Below, in pieces: positions 29,920 through 40,060 of a DNA stretch of 64,000 bases; position 1 is the stretch's first letter; every line of letters begins with the position of its first letter. The DNA is from Porphyra umbilicalis (taxonomy: Eukaryota > Rhodophyta > Bangiophyceae > Bangiales > Bangiaceae). The notes beneath the pieces were generated by a model that saw only the letters and a list, made by a program, of their open reading frames with translations, searched no databases and was not told the origin of the DNA. The stretch covers positions 248,001-312,000 of the forward strand of contig KV918776.1 in the NCBI GenBank assembly GCA_002049455.2. The letters run 5' to 3'. The position numbers and the translations under genes are program-made.

Positions 29920-32877
29920 TCACCCACTCTTGAAATGGAAGCCAGATCTCTTGGTGAACATGATGTTGTGCTGCCCGCAAGGTAGCACGAAGGCAAGCTG
30001 CCTCACACGGTCAGCTGGTATCAAAGACAATCCAGCTACAGTGTCAATTGTGACCTCAGCAGGCTGTCCTAAGACGCTAAACGCCATCGCTGGTACCTTC
30101 CAGGTCTCACAGGCGATATGGAGCTCGCCATCGATGCTTCCAATCGACTGGACACGGACAAAGCGCCAGTCTTCGCTATCCACCACATCGGAACCGGACT
30201 CGTGTTCGGGGGCGGCTCCATTCTCAAGTAGTGACACTGTGGACCCTTCTCGGATGACAAACGATCGATGCGCTTGCGTGGCTTGGCGCCAGAATTCCAG
30301 AGTCGCGCTGGGCGCACGACTTCTCCAGAACTCCTCCGTGGATCCCAGAACCGTGCGTGCGGCTATTCTTGGACGCCAAAGCATGTTGGTGTACGGTGCT
30401 TGTCGTTTGTGTGGGCCGAGGCTATGAAAAACGACAGACTTCAGTGGCTGGCCTTCTTGACCGAGAAGCCACGAAGCGGGAATCCCATGTGCGCCTGGCA
30501 TGGCCAGCACCCTGGAATATTGCTCTGTGTCTCTCCACCTTTGCATTGAGTACTCAGCGGGGTTCCGACTGTTGCTCTGGCTCACCTCCCGCTTCGAATG
30601 TTGGTGGAACTTCTCGAAAATGAGCTCACTTATCGCGGACCCCAGCTGTGCAAGTGGGAGAGTGCGATATAGCAGTTCCAGTACACGATGCACGGACGGT
30701 CGCTCCCAACTTCCGTTAAAGAGTAACAGTCGACGTAGCTCAATCATGAGGCTCTCGCCGATAACTTGGAGTTCAGCGACGGTCGGCCGCTTTCTCATGG
30801 CCTTCTCCCCGTCGGACGAGGCTGTTGGCACATAGAACAGAGCAGTGGAAAACCGTCGCAGGGCCTTGAGAGCTCTGAGGGTAGCCACCGCATGAGGTGA
30901 AGTGGCAGTGTTATGCACGAGATACTGCAACACTGTGGGGCCTACGGTGAGAAGCACTGCATAGTCTGACATTGACAACGTTGTGCCACCCATTTTTTCT
31001 GGCTCGAATGAGGACAGTATCGTGTGTGTCGGAACATGCTTCGCGCTGCGGCGCATTTCCCGCATGAACTTGTCTCGCTGCTCGACCGAGAGTGCCTCGT
31101 ACGCTTCCATAAGCAGGTGTGAGCCAATGTTGTAGTACAGTAGATGTGAAGGAGCAACTATGACGTGCTCGTGTATGTCAAACGTTCCAGGTCCTCGGGC
31201 CTCTGCCAGGCGCATCATCAAACTGCCAGCCTTGTCTGTAAAGCCGTTCAGTAGGAGTGCGTCCCTCACTGCGTCTGTCGACAGCCCCGGTGTGTTCTTT
31301 ATAACAGACATGATGAGAGAAGTTCGCTCTTGCGTTCTCGAGTACCGTGAATCCTTCACATTGAAAGAAACAGTGCTGCTCATCGCCCGCTCCTTCCTTT
31401 CTGTGACTGTTTTTTTGTGGACAATGTCGCAGCTTGTGCAGTGCTCCGTGCCTTGGGCGCCGATCGAGTTAGAGAACTTTGCGGCCATGGGAAAATCAAA
31501 GACACCGAGACATAGGTATACCCGAATGACAACGCTCTCCTTCTTGAAAGCGTCATAGACAACCAAGCCCTCCTTACCCGCTCTTATCAAGTCGTCGACG
31601 ATCTTTTTGAGCAGGGCTTCCGGGCTTGCTCCTGGGGGTAAGTAGAAGAGAGGACGAACAGAAAACGCACGATCCTCCAAGCACAGAGAGGTGTAACCCC
31701 CGTAGTAGCCCTCCAGGCTTCCACGGCGACGTTTATGCACATTGAACTCGTCCCCGTACAGCGACACATACACTACGTATGGATCCTTCTCGGAGAGGTC
31801 GTCTTCTCTGGGCTCAGCCACACAGGACAGCTCTAAGGGGCTGGCGGCGGTCAAAGCTGACCATGAATCTTTCTCATGCTCGGTGGACTCCCGGACGGCG
31901 ATAACAAACACGCCACCGGACCGCGTGAAGCGTAGTGTAACCCGGCGTTCTTCCGTGAAACATGGAGCCCAGCGCTCTGGCGGCATAAACCCGGGAAGGG
32001 CCTCAAACAGCGCGATTGTGTCACCTACGCGTAGCGTGCGTTCAGATGCATACGTGGACGCCGACGCAGTTACGCATCCATCAGGCGCAATAGAAGTGCT
32101 CAATAAGCGGGCCTCGAACGCGGTCGCGTCATCAAAGGAGACCTTGGCAGTGCATCCAATGTCGAACCTGTATTGTTCACGGAAGAAGACGTTCTTCAAA
32201 TTAAACCTGGCGGGGTCCCTGGCTGCCACTGTTTGAAAGAACTCGGCCGGGCGCTCAGCTGTGCCCATTCGCGAGTCCCCCTTGTTGTGGAACAGAGCTG
32301 CCGTCACAGGATTCGCAAAGTCCCTCTTCAGGTGCTCAGAAAACGTAATGTAAGACACTTCCACGTTCGGCAGTGTGCGCATGGCTTTGCCTTTTCCAAC
32401 AGGTAACTGGCGCGTTGTCTTTTCCCGTCGCAAGGGGATTGCAGACTTCAACATGTGCTCGCGCAGCTTTCGCAAGCGCCACCGCGACGGCCATTTTTCT
32501 GTCGGATAAAAGGAGTTTTCTGCCTCTCGCATAATGTCGTACTGCCTCAGCGTGACACGCGCTCTGCCGTACAGGTATCCGAAGCACAAGAACTCGCGAC
32601 GCGATGCAAAGCCCCCAGCATCGCGGTCCTCGTCGCAGGAGAAGTCCGAGTCTTCTGAGGGACACCCGTCACGCCCAGAGTCGGAGGACAGAGCAACGTC
32701 CTCCCTGGTGCCCGAATCATGTGGGTTTTGGTTTGCCACACTGCATTCGGTATCCTCCAAGTCTACAGCTGGTGCGGCAGAGCCCGATGTCGCTTTTTGT
32801 TCTTCCATATGCAATAGGTTCCCATCATTGAGATCAAAGAAGGCAGCACCTCGCGGGCCACGTCTGCGACGCTTCAT
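29920..32877 (-). CDS. TNP2-type transposase (EnSpm/CACTA superfamily), 985 aa, looks intact
   Basis: An RNase H-fold transposase expected to cut at the element's terminal repeats. One frame from the ATG at 32877 to TGA at 29920. Residues 1-95 are basic then acidic (MKRRRRGPRG, SEDSDFSCDEDRD). Residues about 365-480 hold the catalytic core as seen in Tnp2 proteins: VSLYGDEFNVHKRRRGSLEG with D376, RPLFYLPPGASPE, then CLGVFDFPMAAKFSN with D461, followed by a C-x2-C pair at C480 and C483 (EHCTSCDIV). Later segments HLLYYNIGSHLLMEAY and ELIFEKFHQHSKRE fit the usual helical insertion and distal acidic region. It is convergent with the JmjC ORF, 195 bp apart. GC content is lower than in the neighbouring repeats. 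Fungal Plavaka-like and other EnSpm relatives are the nearest families I can name; terminal repeats were not seen. Confidence 0.82.
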   Translation of the reverse strand: MKRRRRGPRGAAFFDLNDGNLLHMEEQKATSGSAAPAVDLEDTECSVANQNPHDSGTREDVALSSDSGRDGCPSEDSDFSCDEDRDAGGFASRREFLCFGYLYGRARVTLRQYDIMREAENSFYPTEKWPSRWRLRKLREHMLKSAIPLRREKTTRQLPVGKGKAMRTLPNVEVSYITFSEHLKRDFANPVTAALFHNKGDSRMGTAERPAEFFQTVAARDPARFNLKNVFFREQYRFDIGCTAKVSFDDATAFEARLLSTSIAPDGCVTASASTYASERTLRVGDTIALFEALPGFMPPERWAPCFTEERRVTLRFTRSGGVFVIAVRESTEHEKDSWSALTAASPLELSCVAEPREDDLSEKDPYVVYVSLYGDEFNVHKRRRGSLEGYYGGYTSLCLEDRAFSVRPLFYLPPGASPEALLKKIVDDLIRAGKEGLVVYDAFKKESVVIRVYLCLGVFDFPMAAKFSNSIGAQGTEHCTSCDIVHKKTVTERKERAMSSTVSFNVKDSRYSRTQERTSLIMSVIKNTPGLSTDAVRDALLLNGFTDKAGSLMMRLAEARGPGTFDIHEHVIVAPSHLLYYNIGSHLLMEAYEALSVEQRDKFMREMRRSAKHVPTHTILSSFEPEKMGGTTLSMSDYAVLLTVGPTVLQYLVHNTATSPHAVATLRALKALRRFSTALFYVPTASSDGEKAMRKRPTVAELQVIGESLMIELRRLLLFNGSWERPSVHRVLELLYRTLPLAQLGSAISELIFEKFHQHSKREVSQSNSRNPAEYSMQRWRDTEQYSRVLAMPGAHGIPASWLLGQEGQPLKSVVFHSLGPHKRQAPYTNMLWRPRIAARTVLGSTEEFWRSRAPSATLEFWRQATQAHRSFVIREGSTVSLLENGAAPEHESGSDVVDSEDWRFVRVQSIGSIDGELHIACETWKVPAMAFSVLGQPAEVTIDTVAGLSLIPADRVRQLAFVLPCGQHNIMFTKRSGFHFKSG

Positions 32878-34767
32878 GTTTTACTGGATGAGAACAAGTT
32901 GGACTGATCCAGGCACTGACGCGACACGGTGCGACGGGAGGATAGGTGGTACCACAAGCTCTGCATGCGCACGGAGCGGAGGCGGTGAGGCGTGCACGAC
33001 GTCGAAGCAAAACTTTGAAGGGGCAACGGAGGAAGGAACTCTGGCGAAGAGCGAAGAGCGGGGCAAAGCCACCACCGCACGTGAACCAATGGGTGAGGCT
33101 CAGGCTCATGCGCTGGTGGCAACCGAGGCTCCCGTCTTCAGATCAATGTGGTGTGAGGCTCCTCGCCTGATTCCCGGATTCGTGGCCACCCAAGAGTATC
33201 CCGGCTGGTGCTACAAGGTGCACGGACCACTCCTACAGGAGATTTGCGATACAGAGCCTTCTGTTCTGCAGTGATTTGTCTGGCCCACCAACTGTGACCA
33301 GAGGCTATGTTCTGGCTGTACCCTAGGCGTATGCATCGCCTTGCCCGTCGTTTGATCTCGCAGACTATCTGAAGGACAGTCCCCGAAAACAGTCCCCCAA
33401 AACAGGCCTCACCTGATCTTCAACATTATCCTGAGGACGGTCCAGACGACGCAACGGGAAAAGCTCACAGGATAGATTCATGATTAATTCCACGACTCGT
33501 CCTGTACCGAGTAGGAGATCTCGTCCGGACAGTCCTCTGGAAAATCCGACCGACTTCCCTGAGCCGATCTCTGGATCGGTACAGGATGATCTCATGCTTG
33601 CGCCAAACCAACCTCGAGAATCGATGTGGCTGCATAAGAAATTCTATCCTTCATCATATCCTCGGGAAAATCCGATCTCGGGCCCAGGATTAAATAAGGA
33701 CGCGCTCACGTCTCGCCGTGTGGCCATCGGATGGCAAAATGGCACACCGATAGACTTGATCTCACCCCACACCATTGCCAACCCGCACGAGGCCATATGA
33801 CCGCTGGACCGGCGCCAACCGCCGAGCGACGACCGCGCGCGTGGCACGCGGGCACCCGCGCCGCATCGTTGGCCGCCCGCTTCGCGATTGCCACCGCCGA
33901 CGGATCTCGCTGAAGCAGCGGCGGGCGGGGGCACCAACGGCGGGCGGGCGGCGGCAGTCGGCGGCGGTGCGCAGGGCCCGTGACGATACCCATCGACAAT
34001 GACGAGCAGCTTGTGCGTGGCAGCAGTGGGGACCCCGCCGCTATCTTCTGCGCTGCCCAGCGGCGGTACACCACCGCGGCGGCGGCCGCTGCCGGGCGGT
34101 GCCGTCGACCGCACCGGTGTGTAGGCGTTCGCTGGAGCGCCGTCGCTCGACACACGACGCCGACGGCGACCAGCGGCTGTGGTGCCACATGACACGGGGG
34201 CGCACCAGCGGGAGGGCGCAGTAGAGCGGCGCGCGGTGCTTTCAGGCATGGAGGCCCGGCCGGCGAAGACGCGTGCGCCTCGGCTGGAGCAGCAAGCTCG
34301 GCGACCCGCGGAGGCGCTCACCTCGAGTACGACACGTGTCTTGCTGTCCTTATTTGGGGACTCGCGCTGAAGACTGACTCAATTGCTACGGTCGCAAACC
34401 GGGCCTAAAGTTAGTTAAGGCCCAGTGTATCCGCTCTCACGGGCTTTTGAAAAATTTGCTGCACATGGTTGGCTTCGACATCCAAAGGCAACTTCTCATT
34501 GGGTGACTGCCTTCATGTCAGATATTTTCCCACGACTGTTGGAAGGAAGCGTACTGAATTTTCTAGATCACAACATGGCTAATCTCACCTGCGCTCAAGG
34601 CCCAGCACGGGACGGTGGCGAGCGAATCGCTTTCGATCGTTGCGCGAATCTTGAACAGGTCGCGCAGGGGGTTGGTACAGCGGAATCGAGCTCACACCAA
34701 CGAGTGCCTGACGCTACGGCGGCAAAAACAGCGTATCTCCGCCCCTACTTGACCGTGTGAGCTCCTC
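32878..34767. other. Flank of the transposase gene; no gene supported
   Basis: About 1.9 kb. 32878-33340 is the 5' side of the transposase. 33340-33720 is lower in GC and contains ggaaaatccgac (33540) and ggaaaatccgat (33663), plus gatctctggatcggtacagg. 33790-34330 is GC-rich with compositional open frames. 34380-34760 is near-balanced. Nothing here shows a domain. Confidence 0.35.
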
Positions 34768-34967
34768 TTGAGAGCATTGTTGACCATGAGATGCTATCGT
34801 CATCTTCGCGCCACGTTGCGCAACGTGTTCCATCAAGCACCTGAAGTCCGACGTAACACCACTTTTTAGACGAAGAAGCTCTTTTTTTGTTCGGGCCATG
34901 GAATTCTAACTCCCTACTTGATTCTGGCTTCCGCTGACCAAGAATAGCTGTGCGGCTATCGCTTTTC
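34768..34967 (+). mobile_element. MITE-like arm (copy A), inserted at a TA
   Basis: About 200 bp that are over 85% identical, in inverted orientation, to 63340-63530. The right end reads gcggctatcgcttttc and is followed by TA at 34968-34969, then by sequence matching the dispersed repeat at 46918-46939 (reverse complement). The empty site at 46938-46939 has a single TA, so a TA target duplication is likely, as in Tc1/mariner-type elements. Only one arm is recognisable; the left side ends near a gagagcattgttgac motif that also occurs in the core of the large palindrome at 45754. Confidence 0.7.
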
Positions 34968-34969
34968 TA

Positions 34970-35055
34970 TTTCGAGTCGGAATAGCTTTTAGAGCACGGC
35001 CAACAACACCACATCGAGTCCGATCCCGAACTCATTTAAGGCTGCCACGTTTGTA
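34970..35055 (+). repeat. Part of a dispersed repeat shared with 45690-46975 and 63300-63860
   Basis: Begins ttcgagtcggaatagctttt and continues agagcacggccaacaac. The reverse complement matches the two flanks of the large palindrome (46918-46937 on one side, about 45690-45753 on the other), so this copy is the uninterrupted version of that junction. Confidence 0.75.
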
Positions 35056-36564
35056 ACGTGTGGGACTCTCATTGGGTAATCGGCTCACCCCGACCCTGCT
35101 GCGAACCCTGGCTCACACGAGCAGTGTACTTGAACGAAAACAGGGGCTACATCCTTACACGAAACTGTAAAAAATGTGGAAATCACATCCTACGTTGGTG
35201 GCTGTGTTTCTCCGCATTCAACAGGCGCAGAGGTCTCCCTCATGCCTGGGTACGGTGCCAGGTGTGGCAATGCAATCGTCACTGGTCATACCTGCGATCA
35301 TTTTTGAACTTTAGTCGATCGTTAAAGATCAGAGGGCCACTTGCGGCCAAAACACGAGTGCAGCACGCGGTCGTCGGACAATTTAGGGCTACGTTTCGGG
35401 TCAGCACGTGTCTCCATCGCGTGAGATGCCATCTCTCTCAGCCAGATTGTAGCCGGGGCTCACACGGACGCTTCCGGGCCACGATTGGCTCGGTTACGTT
35501 GCGGAGAGGGGCACACAGCGACGAACGAGGCACACAGCGACGAACGAGGCACGGAAAAGCCGTCGTGTAGCCGTTCCTGGTGGCCCTCAGGGAGCAGCCA
35601 TCCAGGCTACGCTGAAGGCAATGCCACGCGTACGGCACGAGGCGCGAAACAGTGGCCATCAGCCCCTCTTTTGCTACCTTTGAGTGGCCCTCGCACGCGC
35701 CAAGTCTCGAGTGAGGCCGGTGAACCGCCCCCGAGGCTCGGACGAGTCATCGGCAGGCTGTGGTGATTTTGTTGGAGTGGCCGTGTTGTGGATACGTCGC
35801 ACACCATGACGCACAGCCCGTCACGGAGGCATGAGACGCGGAAAAGACTGTCAGCGAGCCACTTGGGGCGCTGCATGTGCCACATTGCTGACGCTTCTCT
35901 GCGATGAACGATTTTGTCTGGAACTTTCCATTCGCATGCTTCGGTGTTGGCAGGTCAGCGGGGCAAGATGGGGCCCTCTGACCAGTACACAAAAACACTG
36001 GTCTGTAGGGCCTGAAGAAGGGCGTGTGACCATCTCCCGACACCCGTAAGGGGAGGTGGAGCGCTGAGTGGCCCCCTCAAGCATCCCAGTCAAGAGGGCG
36101 GCCGTGCGTCGGGAGCGGCGTTTTTGCCGGCGCTCCATCTCGCCATCGCCTGCTCACCCGACTGCTTCAACGGCGCTCACCGTGCCGACGGTGGACACCC
36201 ACATTCACACCCACCACCCACTCACGCGACACCCTACTCATCGCCTCTGATCCCATCGTCTGTGACCTCATCCTCTCTAATATCATCGTCTCTGGCCCCC
36301 TCTGCCGTGGCGAGGCCTTCGCGGTTGTCACACCATCATTCTCTCTCGCGCGCGGACCGTTGGCCTGGGTGCTTCAGGCCACCTGCTGGCCTCCCTCAAG
36401 GCCGACGAAGTGGGGCTCCATTCCGGCTGTCATTCACCTGGCTGCCTGCGGCCTCGGCCGGCGACAGCAGCAGAGGAGCCGCCCAGGCCAAAACGTCTGA
36501 GAACGACGTGGCCGTCAAGTCGGCCACGGCGGCGGGGGATACGGCCTCGACCAAGGCCGTCAAC
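35056..36564. other. Mostly intergenic, ending in the 5' part of the Lys/Ala-rich ORF
   Basis: 35056-36060 has no supportable gene; a 15-bp word (cacagcgacgaacgaggca) is repeated in tandem at about 35514-35550. From about 36124 a frame in line with the next gene is open. Between 36470 and 36564 its translation (TSENDVAVKSATAAGDTAST) resembles what follows the ATG at 36565, so the true coding region probably starts upstream, perhaps after the GACAGCAG acceptor at about 36470. Confidence 0.4.
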
Positions 36565-38229
36565 ATGAGCTGCAAGCACGGGAGTCCCACGCTGCAGCAT
36601 GCTGTCGCGGTCGAGTCGGCCGCGGCGGGGCGTGCGGCCTCAGCCGAGGCCGCAGGGAGTAGCGGCAAGCGCAAAGCTGACGGCCAGCAGGGGTACGATT
36701 CCCTCAAGGTAGCCAAGGTGGCACGCGTGGCACAAGGCCACTGCAAGGAGACCGATGCGACCGTTCCGAAGGCCAAGGCGCCGGTTGGGGGCGCCCCAAC
36801 GTGGGACAAGGCCGACATAGCCCACGTGGCCGCGACTTACAACTTCTCCGTCGATGACTTCGGCCGTGCATTCAAGGCCGTCGACGCACTCGGCCTGAAG
36901 TGGACCACGCGCCAGCAGCGAGTAATCCTTCGCCGTGCTACCATGGAGCAGCGCGCAATCGCCTTCCTGCTGGCCGAGCGCCTGTACGTGGCCAATATGC
37001 GTCAGTGGGCGGCGCTGAAGCTGTACTGGAATATGGTCCGCGCCACGGAGCAGGCCAAGCAGTCTACTGAGGCCTTTGGTCTTTACGGCGTGGCCTACAC
37101 CGGCTGCCCGGCCATCAAGGACCGCTACAAACAAGCATGCACGGCCGGCACTACCACGGCCGATGCGACCGAGATGCTCAAGGCCGCAGTGGGCTCGGCA
37201 GGTACGCTTGGGCAGGGCAAAGGCGAGGCCGTGGCGGCCTCGGTGGGTGCGGCTGAGAATGTCAAGCGTGAGGCCGTTGCGGCCTCGCCGGGGGTGGTTC
37301 TGACGAGCAAGGCCGCCGCGGCCTGTGCGGGGGTGGCCTCGAGTGCCGCCACGGGCAAGGGCAAGGGCAAGGCCGTGGCAGCCTCGGCGGCGGCTCCCTC
37401 GACGGGGGGTGCTGGGCGCAGCAAGCGTGCGGCCGCGGCCGCATCGGCCGCTGACACAAACGATGACGATGTCGTCATCGTCAACGTCATTCTGGCCAAG
37501 CCCATGGCCAACGCGACCAAGGAGGGGGGCTTTGCTGCTGCGAGAGCAGTACCATCGAGTTTTTTCACTCCGGTTCCGCACGCGGCGGTGCGTGACACCG
37601 GCAAGGTTGCTAAGCAGGAGCCGCTGCTGTCCCGCACGGCGTCACGGGTCGCCGCAGCGGCTTCCGTGGCGGGGGTCGTTGGATACGGGGACTTGGACTT
37701 GAGCGGCCCGGCATGGGCCGCGTGGGTTAGCAAGCGACTGGTGGCTGAGGTAGGGAGGGAGGGGAGAGTGGCCTTTGGTGTGGTGTGGCCGCTTGTACGA
37801 CTGGGCCGCCCACCTTCTCGTGGCCGCAGAAGCGGCCACTGTCTTGTGGCGCTTTTGCTGTGTGTGGCTCTGTACGGAGCCCTGGGTGTTGCATTGGTTT
37901 GTGCTTCGTGCTTGCTTCTCGCTTGTGTAGTGGGCGTTGGCGACGCAGTGTTTGCCGCAGCCTCTTATTTTTCTTTCTTGCTCGTGTTATGCAAACGACG
38001 CATCGTTCCTTTTTGGTATCCACACGTCGAGGCCATCCCTACAGCACACCATGAGGGCTTTGCGTGCGTGTGTGGATATTCCGGAAACTGCGCTTTTCTC
38101 AGACTGGGTCGGAAACAACGTCGGCAACAGGAAGAACCTGGTGCCTTTGCGCCCATTGCCTTTGCCATCTCCCATTCACTTTCCCGCTGCTCGTGCCTTC
38201 ATCTGCTTCTGCCTCAGGCCCTGTCTTAG
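36565..38229 (+). CDS. Lys/Ala-rich probably nuclear protein with a SUMO-interaction-like motif
   Basis: The first in-frame ATG is at 36565; similar sequence precedes it, so the start is probably upstream. Parts: an Ala/Lys-rich region with a basic signal (SSGKRKADG); a helical segment of about 100 residues with mixed composition (FSVDDFGRAFKAVDALGLKW, then LLAERLYVANMRQWAALKLY) that looks folded; a run of Lys/Gly/Ala repeats (GKGKGKAVAAS and variants); and an acidic-hydrophobic NDDDVVIVNVIL, which fits the SUMO-interacting consensus. The last 160 residues are hydrophobic and Cys/Leu-rich and may not be coding: a GTAGGG donor at 37751, just after SKRLVAEV, could end the exon. I recognise no family for the folded segment. 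Confidence 0.5.
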   Translation: MSCKHGSPTLQHAVAVESAAAGRAASAEAAGSSGKRKADGQQGYDSLKVAKVARVAQGHCKETDATVPKAKAPVGGAPTWDKADIAHVAATYNFSVDDFGRAFKAVDALGLKWTTRQQRVILRRATMEQRAIAFLLAERLYVANMRQWAALKLYWNMVRATEQAKQSTEAFGLYGVAYTGCPAIKDRYKQACTAGTTTADATEMLKAAVGSAGTLGQGKGEAVAASVGAAENVKREAVAASPGVVLTSKAAAACAGVASSAATGKGKGKAVAASAAAPSTGGAGRSKRAAAAASAADTNDDDVVIVNVILAKPMANATKEGGFAAARAVPSSFFTPVPHAAVRDTGKVAKQEPLLSRTASRVAAAASVAGVVGYGDLDLSGPAWAAWVSKRLVAEVGREGRVAFGVVWPLVRLGRPPSRGRRSGHCLVALLLCVALYGALGVALVCASCLLLACVVGVGDAVFAAASYFSFLLVLCKRRIVPFWYPHVEAIPTAHHEGFACVCGYSGNCAFLRLGRKQRRQQEEPGAFAPIAFAISHSLSRCSCLHLLLPQALS

Positions 38230-40060
38230 CGGAGGTGTTCGGCCCTTGTCTGGACACAAACACAGACCTGTCGTTGGTCAGACACTTGGCCGAAGGAGTG
38301 CCTGGCCAATCAGCACTCTGTATTCTCGTTTGAGATTCTCCCGATAATGACAGGGCCTCATCTCACGCGTTGTGTGTCATCTGGATGACCTGTGACTGTA
38401 TCGTTCCACCTCGGGACACGAGGCACTTTGGATTGGAGATCAAGTCTGACTCACGACTACAAATGGGTCCATGATCTTTCTGTAGGCCATCCTCAGAGGT
38501 GGGCGCGGGGCTTGGACCCTCTGTCACAAGGACAGACAATGAAGCATCCAAAGTGAGGCGAGTCTAGATGCCAGTCGAGATACCAGTCGAGATACCAGTC
38601 ATGTGGCGCAGATCCATGAAAAGAGGGCTTCCGATTGGTCGGAACCGAACACGTTGCAGATCATTGAAAGAGCGGCTTTCGATTGGTCCGAGCAGAACAC
38701 AATGAGAGGTGGGAAGAGCGTTGGTGGCGCGCTGACACTGCCGTCATCAGCGAATTACCTTCGGGCACGTGTGCGTTTCGATCTTGTTCCTTGTGCGCCG
38801 GCTTTCCCTCCGAAAGTGTGGCGTGCCTTGCTCCATCACATCCTCGGACTCGCGCGATGGTATCACGCGCCTGTGTGCGCTGTCCACTGCCGCGGCTCGC
38901 AGGCCGCGTCTCGCACGCGGCAGGGAACGTGCTCATTCCTTTTATTGCTGGCTGATGATTCACACAGTTGTGGGTCCAGTGTATCCTGGACCGTGATCCC
39001 GTGGACAGGCTCCACACTAAGGGCCTCGAGTGGGGCCCTGAAATTAATATTGCGAGATACACAAGCGGTGGTCGGTCGGTCAGTTCTGGCCCAGAATGGG
39101 CCTCGAACGGAGGGTGTTGGGCCCAGGCTCAGTGTCGCTCAGAGGATTCAATTTGGGTCCCTGGAAAGCACTCCATTCGGCCCCCCCAGGGGCCCAGAGT
39201 GACGCACGCGGTCCATTGATTTCGCTCGAAGCGGCCCATGGTCTGGGGAGCCGAAGACCAAGGGCCTCGGCATGCTCCATGGGGGACCCCGGTCCGCGTG
39301 TCAGCACCTCCTTTGCGACCCAACAGCGCATGGCTTGGGCCACGCAATGGCATCGGCACCCCCTTTTTTCGACCCGGCAGCGCCTGGCCCGGGACACGCA
39401 ACCGCTCGGAACCATCGACACGGCGCAGGGCCTGCCCTTCCACACTAACAACGGCTCAGTGCTGGCCCGGGACACGCAACCACTCGGAACCATCGACACG
39501 GCGCAGGGCCTGCCCTTCCACACTAACAACGGCTCAGTGCTGGCGAGAAGGTGTCCTTGCATTGCACGCACGCGCACACCTACAGGCGGATGCCAGCGCA
39601 CGCGCAGAATCATCGTGGCCCACACTCGCCTCTGGCGCACTCAATCGCTGCTTTGCATTCCTCACGGCCACGTTGCCGTCCCACGCTCCTGCGCGCGCCG
39701 ACCCACCCGTCGTCACCAATCTGCCGTCGGACCCCTTTGGTCCACCTTCACCCCTGTGCCGCTTGGCGGCCGCCGGCACGGCCGCCAACACCGCCCCTGG
39801 TCTGTCGCTTGGCCGCCGTGCTGCCACTTGGTCGCCGTGCTGCCGCTTGGCTTGGCGCCTGGCCGCTTTCACTGCCGCCTCGCCTCATTGCCGCTTTGCT
39901 GACCCGCTGCCGCGTGGCTTCGGCGCAGCGATCGCAACCAAGCTGTCTACGCTCCAATCTACTCTTGCAACTGTGCTGGGTTTGTGGCTGCGCCGTCGCC
40001 GTTTGCGGGGCTATCGACCCAACAACGGCTCTTTCCCGATCCGAGCCGAGCCCGAGTCCA
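38230..40060. other. Intergenic with short direct repeats and CCAAT-like boxes
   Basis: About 1.8 kb without a supported gene. 38626-38705 contains two near-copies of a unit with attggtc (inverted CCAAT) spaced about 55 bp apart. A tripled ccagtcgagata word lies at about 38573-38600. A 78-bp tandem duplication is listed separately. 39640-40060 is open in the frame of the next gene but has no motif. Confidence 0.4.
39384..39539 (+). repeat. 78-bp tandem duplication
   Basis: Two head-to-tail copies, 39384-39461 and 39462-39539, beginning ctggcccgggacacgcaacc. They differ at one base seen by eye (ccgctcgg versus ccactcgg), so the duplication is recent. Confidence 0.95.

Larger units (their letters stand above)
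20741..32877. mobile_element. Probable EnSpm/CACTA-like DNA transposon block carrying a JmjC gene
   Basis: The block combines a hairpin-rich tandem array, a JmjC-containing ORF and a convergent TNP2-type transposase separated by only about 195 bp. The close tail-to-tail arrangement and the absence of unrelated host genes between them suggest one element. Terminal inverted repeats and target-site duplications were not found, so the limits given are those of the recognised parts only. The spliced gene at 18751-19894 could also belong to it. Confidence 0.5.

Noticed and set aside
32534-33274. Plus-strand frame opposite the start of the TNP2 gene
   Set aside because: Mostly antisense of the transposase; no motif in the part beyond it.
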